Shown here in pieces: positions 46,051 through 52,820 of a DNA stretch of 64,000 nucleotides. This DNA comes from CAYNRA01 sp046293395 (GTDB taxonomy: Bacteria > Bacteroidota > Bacteroidia > Cytophagales > Spirosomataceae). Under the pieces are notes generated by a model. The model worked only from the letters and a program-made list of their open reading frames with translations, had not been told where the DNA came from and made no database searches. The position numbers and the translations under genes were made by a program. Position 1 is the first letter of the stretch; each line of letters opens with the position of its first letter. The DNA lies in assembly GCA_046293395.1 (NCBI GenBank), contig JBKBOU010000003.1, forward strand, positions 186,001-250,000, read 5' to 3'.

Positions 46051-48399
46051 TTGAAAAAACAACTTTGCATTCGTCGCTCGTTCTACTGTTCATTTCTTTT
46101 ATTCTATTTGATATATATTTCCTCCTTCGCCCAAACCCTCAAAGGACGGGTCGTGGATGCCTTCTCTCAACGCCCTATTTCTGGAGCTACACTGGTATTA
46201 GCGAATCTTGACAAAACGCATTTATCTGATTCCTCCGGAGACTTCCGATTTCAATCTATTCCTATTGGTCGTTATACATTAAAAATTTCTTGTATCGGCT
46301 ACGAGTCAACCCAAATACCTGAGATTTTAGTCAGTAGTGGCAAAGAAACAGAACTTCTGGTTTCACTTACCGAGCGTGGAATTGCCTTGGAAGAGGTACA
46401 AATCCGGACAGAGCGTGAACGTGGCAACTCCTTAAACGATATGGCTACGGTGAGTGTAAAGTCTCTGTCTGTCGAACAAACCAAACGCTACGCAGCTACG
46501 TGGGGAGACCCCGCTCGGATGGCACTATCTTTTGCTGGAACGAGCAACGCCAACGACCAAACCAATGAAATCGTGATTCGTGGGAACAGCCCCAAAGGGA
46601 TGTTATGGAAAATCGAAGGCGTGGAAGTGCCCAATCCCAGTCATTTTTCGTTAGAAGGTGCTTCAGGAGGAGGATTAAGTGCATTGAGTCCTACGATTTT
46701 AGGCACATCTGATTTTTATACGGGGGCTTTTCCAGCAGAATATGGAAATGCAACCTCTGGTGTTTTCGACGTTCGGCTGCGGCAGGGCAATCGGGAAAAA
46801 CGTGAGACCTCAATCCAAGTAGGCTTAAATGGTATTGAGGCAGGAACAGAAGGCCCCTTCTCCAAAAAGTCAAAGGCTTCCTATTTGCTGAATTATCGGT
46901 ATTCTACACTTGGTCTGCTACGAAATAATATTCTATCTGGATTCTCAGGCGTACCTGTTTTTCAAGATTTAGCAGGGAAAGTGGTTATCCCGATGAAAAA
47001 TCAGACGGTTTCTATCTGGGGAATTGGTGGAAATAGCCGATTTGATTACGATAATTCTGGTAGATTAATAATAACAGAGAAATCAAATATGTATGCCATG
47101 GGTATTAATTGGCTCAAATACATAGGTTCTCATTCGTATTGGGAGACCATTTTATCTACATCCGGACAGAGAGTTCAAACAGGTAACGAACTGAAACTTC
47201 CTGGTCGTGGATATTCTAATATGCAAAATACAGGCTATCAGTTCGCACGTTTGTCCACTCAGTACAATCATAAAATCAACGAAAAACACTCGTTTCGTAC
47301 CGGACTTATAGCCACTCAAATGAACTACGACCTAAGTAATGTCATTATTTTTGATAGCCTTCCGTATGTTGGTAGATTTGAATTGCGAAATTTAGATAAT
47401 AAAGGAGTAGCTCATTATCTACAAGGGTATGGTCAATGGAAAATGAAAGCATCCTCGAAATTGACACTCAATATCGGTCTTCATTCCACTTTTTTCGCAT
47501 TAAGTCAGCAAATCAACTTAGAACCTCGATTCGGTGCGAGGTATCAAATTACTCCCAAAGGAGTGCTTACAGCTGGCTTTGGGGTACATAGTCGGTTAGA
47601 ACCTTTGAGTATTTACCTTAGTAAAGGAAAAAAAGATACAACAGGAAAGTCAACCTTTCCAAATAAAAACCTTGGACTACCTACATCTACTCATTATGTC
47701 ATCGGATATGAATGGCGTCCAGTACCCACTTGGCGTTTACTGTCAGAGGTTTACTTCCAGCAACTCAGCGGGATTGGGGTAGCAAGTGACCAGGAATCAT
47801 TTCCCAATCTTTCTTTGGCAAATGAGTTAGATGTCAATATGACCAATATGCCTGAGTTTGTTGGTTCTGGCAGAGGTAAAAATTACGGTGTAGAACTGAC
47901 AGTAGAAAAGTTTTTAGCCAAAGGCTTTTACGTAACGGGAACCTCATCTATCTTTCAAAGTACCTATACCAATTTACAAGGAGAGTCATTCACTGCACGA
48001 TTCAGTCAAAACTTCGTTCATAATGTGTTGGCTGGGAAAGAATGGATTGTAGGAAGAAGGAAATCCAATGTATTCAGTCTAAACTTACGTACAACGTACG
48101 CTGGTGGTGTTCGTGTTGTACCAATTGATTTGGAGGAGAGCAAAAAAAGAGGTGGTGAGATACTTGACTATTCAGACATTTACAATCAACAACAACTCCC
48201 CCATTTTTTCCGAACAGATGTAAAGGTGAACTTCATAAAAAATTTCAAAAAAACAACTTCTACAATTTCACTCGATTTGAATAATGTTACGAATCGAGCA
48301 AATCCACGAAGGATATATTATGATTCTATTTCACAAGAAATAAAAACCTTTAATCACCTAGGTATTTTGCCTATTCTATTATACCGATTAGAATTTTGA
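46051..48399 (+). CDS. TonB-dependent receptor with carboxypeptidase-regulatory domain (TTG start)
   Basis: 782 residues. The start is TTG at 46051: the next codons (KKQLCIRRSFYCSF) match the signal peptide of B and D, where ATG is used, and no better start exists. Regulatory domain about 28-115 (TLKGRVVDAFSQRPISG), plug about 130-235 (NDQTNEIVIRGNSPKGMLWKI, GVEVPNPSHF), barrel to the C-terminal Phe (ILLYRLEF). Three bp after the MauE-type gene. Transports an unknown ligand. Confidence 0.87.
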   Translation: MKKQLCIRRSFYCSFLLFYLIYISSFAQTLKGRVVDAFSQRPISGATLVLANLDKTHLSDSSGDFRFQSIPIGRYTLKISCIGYESTQIPEILVSSGKETELLVSLTERGIALEEVQIRTERERGNSLNDMATVSVKSLSVEQTKRYAATWGDPARMALSFAGTSNANDQTNEIVIRGNSPKGMLWKIEGVEVPNPSHFSLEGASGGGLSALSPTILGTSDFYTGAFPAEYGNATSGVFDVRLRQGNREKRETSIQVGLNGIEAGTEGPFSKKSKASYLLNYRYSTLGLLRNNILSGFSGVPVFQDLAGKVVIPMKNQTVSIWGIGGNSRFDYDNSGRLIITEKSNMYAMGINWLKYIGSHSYWETILSTSGQRVQTGNELKLPGRGYSNMQNTGYQFARLSTQYNHKINEKHSFRTGLIATQMNYDLSNVIIFDSLPYVGRFELRNLDNKGVAHYLQGYGQWKMKASSKLTLNIGLHSTFFALSQQINLEPRFGARYQITPKGVLTAGFGVHSRLEPLSIYLSKGKKDTTGKSTFPNKNLGLPTSTHYVIGYEWRPVPTWRLLSEVYFQQLSGIGVASDQESFPNLSLANELDVNMTNMPEFVGSGRGKNYGVELTVEKFLAKGFYVTGTSSIFQSTYTNLQGESFTARFSQNFVHNVLAGKEWIVGRRKSNVFSLNLRTTYAGGVRVVPIDLEESKKRGGEILDYSDIYNQQQLPHFFRTDVKVNFIKNFKKTTSTISLDLNNVTNRANPRRIYYDSISQEIKTFNHLGILPILLYRLEF

Positions 48400-48402
48400 T
48401 GC

Positions 48403-49551
48403 ATGACAAAGCTATTTCTTAATCTCTCTTTATTTTTCATTTCTTTTATTCCTCCCCTCTTCGCCCAAACCCTCAAAGGACGGGTCGTAGATGAAACGAC
48501 ACAGCAGCCCATTGTCGGTGTTGGCGTGCAAGTCATGGGTAGTTCGCAGGGAACCATCNNNNNNNNNNNNNNNNNNNNNNNNNNNNNNNNNNNNNNNNNN
48601 NNNNNNNNNNNNNNNNNNNNNNNNNNNNNNNNNNNNNNNNNNNNNNNNNNNNNNNNNNNNNNNNNNNNNNNNNNNNNNNNNNNNNNNNNNNNNNNNNNNN
48701 NATTACCTGAAGTTGTGGTGGGAAATGAAGCGGAAAAAATAATGCGTGAAGTCATCAAGAAAATAACCGAAAACGAGGATAATCAGTATTTCAAGGCTTT
48801 TTTTCAAAAAATTTCACTAGATGGAGATACATACACAAGACTACAGGAATTTTTCCTAGATGTTCATTACAAAAACACGGGTATCCAACGCATTTATCCT
48901 ACACATTCACGCTATGCTGAATTAACAAATCAACGCTTTGAACAGCTCAATTTATTTCGTCAGTCTCTATATTACGCTCGAATGATAGACTCTTCGCTGC
49001 ATTTTCCGGTAAGTCCTAGCTTGCAAAAAAGTCAGTCATACAAAATGAATGGTTTTTTTCTCACAGAATCAGGAAATAGAATTGCTATCATCGACTGCAA
49101 AATAAAAAATAATACTACCTCATTTGAAGGCCAAATTTTTGTCGATACAAACACACGTGCATTGCAGCGAATCGAAGGCACGTATTCCGATGAAAACGAA
49201 CAAATTCAATCAGAAACTGAAATCATCTTAAACTACCGAGTTAACAAAAAATCGGGGTTGTCTAGCTTTGACCATCTACAACTTACTTATACATTAAAAA
49301 CAAAAGACATAGGCGACTTGCGTTTTACTGAAAAAGTATGGCTTTTGTTCTTAGAGGACCTTCCTGAAGAACTATTCGAAAACACGAAATCCTACTCGCC
49401 ATTTCTGAAATCAATTCAAAAAAAGGCAAAACAAACCCCGTATAATAGACAATTCTGGCAAACTACCATCCCTATTAAACAGACAAAAATAAGTGAAGCC
49501 GTCATTCAGGAAATTGAAAAAAATGGACTATTCAAAAGCAATTACAATTAA
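48403..49551 (+). CDS. Secreted carboxypeptidase-regulatory-domain protein C (contains N run)
   Basis: 382 codons with N at 48559-48701. Signal peptide (LFFISFIPPLFAQ), shared TLKGRVVDETTQQPIVGVG domain, N gap, then LPEVVVGNEAEKIMREVIKK and a 280-residue body ending KNGLFKSNYN. The last 94 residues equal those of protein A. The gap length fits the register of protein B exactly. Starts 3 bp after the TonB receptor stop. Function unknown. Confidence 0.72.
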   Translation: MTKLFLNLSLFFISFIPPLFAQTLKGRVVDETTQQPIVGVGVQVMGSSQGTIXXXXXXXXXXXXXXXXXXXXXXXXXXXXXXXXXXXXXXXXXXXXXXXXLPEVVVGNEAEKIMREVIKKITENEDNQYFKAFFQKISLDGDTYTRLQEFFLDVHYKNTGIQRIYPTHSRYAELTNQRFEQLNLFRQSLYYARMIDSSLHFPVSPSLQKSQSYKMNGFFLTESGNRIAIIDCKIKNNTTSFEGQIFVDTNTRALQRIEGTYSDENEQIQSETEIILNYRVNKKSGLSSFDHLQLTYTLKTKDIGDLRFTEKVWLLFLEDLPEELFENTKSYSPFLKSIQKKAKQTPYNRQFWQTTIPIKQTKISEAVIQEIEKNGLFKSNYN

Positions 49552-50107
49552 AATGAAAAAACTACTTTGCATTCGTCGCTCGTTCTACTGTTCATTTCTT
49601 TTGTTCTATTTTATAGGCATTACCTCCTTCGCCCAAACCCTCAAAGGGCGGGTCGTAGATGAAACGACACAGCAGCCCATTGTCGGTGTTGGCGTGCAAG
49701 TCATGGGTAGTTCGCAGGGAACCATCACCAATACCGAAGGGGAATTTGCATTGAACGTCACCCAATGGCCCGTAGAGGTGGTGTTCAGCCATGTCAGTTA
49801 CCAAAAAAGGAAGAAAACAATCACGGAGAACGCTTTTCAACGTATTTCGTTGCCCGTAGCCGTGATTCAACTCGGTGAAGCGACAGCGGGAAATCCAGCC
49901 GTGGCGATTCTGAATGCAGTGGTAAAAAAAGCCATGCGGGATAGCAACGACGTGTTTCATTACCAGACGTATTACCAAAAAATCTCCCGAACAGGAACAA
50001 AGTTTACACGCATTCACGAGGCTTTTATGAATATCGCTTGGAAAACCACCGGTATTTCCCAGTGGCAACCTCTTCAAGCTCGGATGGCTGAACTGGAAGA
50101 TCATATA
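48462..50107 (+). repeat. Direct repeat, copy 2 (gene C body plus start of gene D)
   Basis: Second copy of 42865-44510, offset 5597 bp. Recombination between the copies would delete genes B, MauE-type and TonB receptor. Confidence 0.8.
48559..48701. other. Run of N (143 bases)
   Basis: Unresolved sequence inside gene C; the first half can be inferred from gene A (42962-43032) if the copies are identical. Confidence 0.99.
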
Positions 50108-50716
50108 TTTCGATATGGCAATTTTCTTGTGAGTTGTTTTTGGGAAACTACACTCGTTAAAAAACCAAAAATGTACCCTGTTAATTATCAAGACCTCACG
50201 GCATTATACGACTTCAAACTTCAAGGCTATCTTCATGAGGGAACGGATGAGGAAGTCGCAGTGATTCAATGTTATCCCAAAAAAGAAGTAGAAAATAAAG
50301 TACGATTCAAAGGAAAAATTCTGGTTTATACCAAATGGGATGCCATTCGAACTGTAGTTGGCACCTACGACTATGTACCCAATCTCTGGAGGTGGAAGGG
50401 CAGCAATGAAATTTCAGTCACGTATCGACTCAATGAGCAAAAAAAGTCAGAGTTTGCATTTTTACATATACTTGGTACTTCGAAAAATCGGGTTTCTCAA
50501 CAAAAACATACCGAAGAGGCCTGGCTTTATGTGACCAAATCACTCCCAGGTTTTGAGGCGGGTGACGTATTACGCCCGTTTCAAAAAGATGACCGAGAAA
50601 TTTATAAACAATTAACCTACGACCCCGCTTTTTGGCAAAAAAATGTCCCCATACAGCATACAAAATTGCAAACTGAGGTCATTCAAGCCATTGAAAAACG
50701 TGGAGCGTTTAAGTGA
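49553..50716 (+). CDS. Secreted carboxypeptidase-regulatory-domain protein D
   Basis: 387 residues from ATG 49553, 1 bp after gene C, the same junction as A-B. Same signal and regulatory domain as B. The centre differs (FRYGNFLVSCFWETTLVKK against YRYGNFLYGTFLETVVIRK in B), then the C-terminus again matches B. Ends RGAFK, three residues shorter than B because of an early TGA. Last gene of the block, followed by a terminator. Confidence 0.75.
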   Translation: MKKLLCIRRSFYCSFLLFYFIGITSFAQTLKGRVVDETTQQPIVGVGVQVMGSSQGTITNTEGEFALNVTQWPVEVVFSHVSYQKRKKTITENAFQRISLPVAVIQLGEATAGNPAVAILNAVVKKAMRDSNDVFHYQTYYQKISRTGTKFTRIHEAFMNIAWKTTGISQWQPLQARMAELEDHIFRYGNFLVSCFWETTLVKKPKMYPVNYQDLTALYDFKLQGYLHEGTDEEVAVIQCYPKKEVENKVRFKGKILVYTKWDAIRTVVGTYDYVPNLWRWKGSNEISVTYRLNEQKKSEFAFLHILGTSKNRVSQQKHTEEAWLYVTKSLPGFEAGDVLRPFQKDDREIYKQLTYDPAFWQKNVPIQHTKLQTEVIQAIEKRGAFK

Positions 50717-50748
50717 AAATCGCATACATTCCAGCAAGAACATAACTG

Positions 50749-50785
50749 AAAAGAGACTGCCTATTGGAGGCAATCTCTTTTTTTA
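50749..50785 (+). terminator. Terminator of the A-D/TonB block
   Basis: AAAAGAGACTGCC / GGCAATCTCTTTT, 13 bp with one C/A or wobble position, then T run. Confidence 0.85.
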
Positions 50786-50910
50786 GCTTTCCAGAACGTT
50801 TTGGAGCTTTCCGAAGGCAGAGGTTCAATAAAATTATAGTTTTTGAACCTTGTAAAAGCAATTAATCAAAGTACTTCAACCCCGATTTTGGCAAACCCTT
50901 GTAGTAATAG

Positions 50911-51342
50911 TTATTTTTTACTTTTTCCCCTCTCTTGTATATTTGTATCCCAAAAATCGTGGTCTTTGTCAAGAAAAACTACATGAAATACATCATCTTC
51001 TAAATAACCAACAACCACTTCTTTACTTTTCGGTTTTATGTGAATGACAGCCCAATTTGGAGGCGTAACGTGCATTGGTTCTTTGAATTTTGACTTTGGA
51101 GGAAACTCAACTTTTGTGTACTGTTTTACATATTGTTGTCTTAAACATTCTTCAACAGAATGTTGGCTAATCTGTTGCGTTCTGATACACAAATCAGCTA
51201 GTAGCCCCTCCGCTTCCCATTGCTTCAAAGTCTGCCCTTGAGTATTGTCTAACTTGTCAAAACTAAAAGAAATTGTTCTGTTTTTTGCGCCTTTTTCAGA
51301 TAAATGACCCCGCTTTCTTGAATAATCTTTATTACTTCCCAT
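50911..51342 (-). CDS. Small partner protein of an AAA15-type ATPase
   Basis: 143 residues; I do not recognise a named family. Charged N-terminus, a helical middle (TLKQWEAEGLLADLCIRTQQ) and a beta-rich C-terminus, WAVIHIKPKSKEVVVGYLED followed by FHVVFLDKDHDFWD. The start overlaps the end of the ATPase gene by 11 bp, so the two are coupled. Position next to an ATPase of this type suggests it is the effector or a regulator of a defence or toxin-like pair. It could also be an unrelated cytoplasmic protein. Confidence 0.6.
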   Translation of the reverse strand: MGSNKDYSRKRGHLSEKGAKNRTISFSFDKLDNTQGQTLKQWEAEGLLADLCIRTQQISQHSVEECLRQQYVKQYTKVEFPPKSKFKEPMHVTPPNWAVIHIKPKSKEVVVGYLEDDVFHVVFLDKDHDFWDTNIQERGKSKK

Positions 51343-52549
51343 ACATTAGGCCTATTATATCGTCGGTAATATTGATTGTTTCTGCTGCACCAAAACTATT
51401 TTCTAAATATTTTTTTCTAAAATCAGAAGTGCTTCTAACAACGCTTGCGTCAAAGTCAGAAAGTGAATACAATTCAGATGCTCCAAATTTATTTCTGTCA
51501 ACAAACCAAATTTGGTCTCTTCTCAAAATTTCTTTGCTTAGTAAGTTGGCATCGTGAGAGGTAAAAATAAATTGAGCATTCTTTCTATTGAATTTTTGGA
51601 AAAAGTTTAATAGCTTCCTTGTTAAATTTGGGTGTAGTTTAGAATCAAATTCATCAATAAACAAAACTTTCCCCCGAGTTAAAGTGTCGTAAATAGCTCC
51701 AAGTAGAAAGACTATTTTTTTCGTTCCTTGACTTTCATCCTCATCAAGTTTAAAGGGAATTGAGTCAACAATGAAATTGTTTTCGTCAAATTTGTTGTGA
51801 TACGTTACTAATTTATCTTCATCTGTAATACCAACTTTTGTAATTTCTAAAAATCTAACGGCAAGACTTAACCATTTTTTGAACTCTGGAGATACGTTAT
51901 AGAGATGTTTAGTTACCTCTTTTGGTGTTTTATCGTCAAGACCACTTAAAACGTTTAAATTCATAAAAAAATCACGAATTGGCTTTACATCCCTCGAATT
52001 ATTTTGCGCCATGTGACTTACAAATAAAACATTGCTATTAACACTATCTTTGTATTTTAATCCGTCTAGAAAACTTGATTTATTGATAGATTCAAATTCT
52101 TGTCCATTTCTTTTAAAAAGTGGGGTCTCTACCTCATTTTTTCTGTATAACCATTCAGATATAATTTCAAACCCCTGTATTTCAAATCCATATCTATAAA
52201 TTATACCGTCAACAATAAATGATATTTCAAATAATGTTGGTTTTTTTTCTGAAACGGTATTTAGTTTAAAATGATAATCTTTTCTTCCTCGTTCTTCTTC
52301 TTTTTTTAAGGATTCTGAAAATGAATTATGAAAGACATTTTTCATAAATGTAATAGCTGCAATAAAATTAGATTTACCTCCGCCATTGCTACCAAATATT
52401 GCAGCAGACTTTAATAAATCAAAACTTTGACTTGCATTTGATATAACATTAGCCCCTTTTAACTCTTTAAATGACTTTACAGTTGTCAAATTAAGAACAG
52501 TTTCGTCTTTATATGAAGTGAAATTTTTAAACTTAAACTCAATTATCAT
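51332..52549 (-). CDS. AAA15/ABC-type ATPase (COG1106-like)
   Basis: 405 residues with the SMC/ABC-like layout: IIEFKFKNFTSYKD start, Walker A AAIFGSNGGGKSNFI (about 49-63), a central insert, then GKVLFIDEFDSKLHPNLTRKLL (Walker B) and QFIFTSHDANLL (switch His). Proteins like this act in several phage-defence and abortive-infection pairs with a variable small partner, which fits the overlapping gene downstream. Base composition looks more A/T-rich than the neighbours, suggesting transfer. A -7 element TATATTTG lies upstream on the minus strand. Confidence 0.85.
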   Translation of the reverse strand: MIIEFKFKNFTSYKDETVLNLTTVKSFKELKGANVISNASQSFDLLKSAAIFGSNGGGKSNFIAAITFMKNVFHNSFSESLKKEEERGRKDYHFKLNTVSEKKPTLFEISFIVDGIIYRYGFEIQGFEIISEWLYRKNEVETPLFKRNGQEFESINKSSFLDGLKYKDSVNSNVLFVSHMAQNNSRDVKPIRDFFMNLNVLSGLDDKTPKEVTKHLYNVSPEFKKWLSLAVRFLEITKVGITDEDKLVTYHNKFDENNFIVDSIPFKLDEDESQGTKKIVFLLGAIYDTLTRGKVLFIDEFDSKLHPNLTRKLLNFFQKFNRKNAQFIFTSHDANLLSKEILRRDQIWFVDRNKFGASELYSLSDFDASVVRSTSDFRKKYLENSFGAAETINITDDIIGLMYGK

Positions 52550-52572
52550 TGTATTTTGCCTTATAATTCCTA

Positions 52573-52580
52573 CAAATATA
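52573..52580 (-). promoter_or_regulatory. Probable promoter -7 element of the ATPase pair
   Basis: CAAATATA on the plus strand, TATATTTG on the minus strand, 24 bp before the ATPase start codon; matches TAnnTTTG. Confidence 0.45.
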
Positions 52581-52703
52581 TATATTCTTGTTTAAAAATT
52601 ACCATTTTGTGGTAAAAAACACCTTTTATGTTTTTTTAAAAGTCGATTTACGCAAACATCTACAAAACACTAATTCATATCAATTAGATGACACGTTTCC
52701 CAT

Positions 52704-52787
52704 AAAAAAGAAGAGACCAACAAAAAAGAAGAGACCAACAAAAAAGAAGAGACCAACAAAAAAGAAGAGACCAACAAAAAAGAAGAG
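52704..52787. repeat. 18-bp tandem repeat, 4 full copies plus 12 bp
   Basis: Unit AAAAAAGAAGAGACCAAC starting at 52704, 52722, 52740 and 52758, with a partial fifth copy at 52776. The copies look identical. It abuts the hairpin at 52784-52807 and on the minus strand reads as a series of T-rich tails. Not a CRISPR: no spacers. Confidence 0.95.
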
Positions 52788-52807
52788 CCGCGGTAAACCG
52801 CGGCTCT
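52784..52807 (-). terminator. Terminator of the M1 peptidase gene
   Basis: AGAGCCGCGG / CCGCGGCTCT, perfect 10-bp stem with a TAAA loop. On the minus strand it is followed by CTTCTTTTTT and the tandem repeat. Confidence 0.85.
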
Positions 52808-52820
52808 ATCTGTCTTTTTT

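Noticed and set aside
52704..52787. CRISPR-like repeat array
   Set aside because: Repeats are head to tail with no spacers and no cas genes are present.
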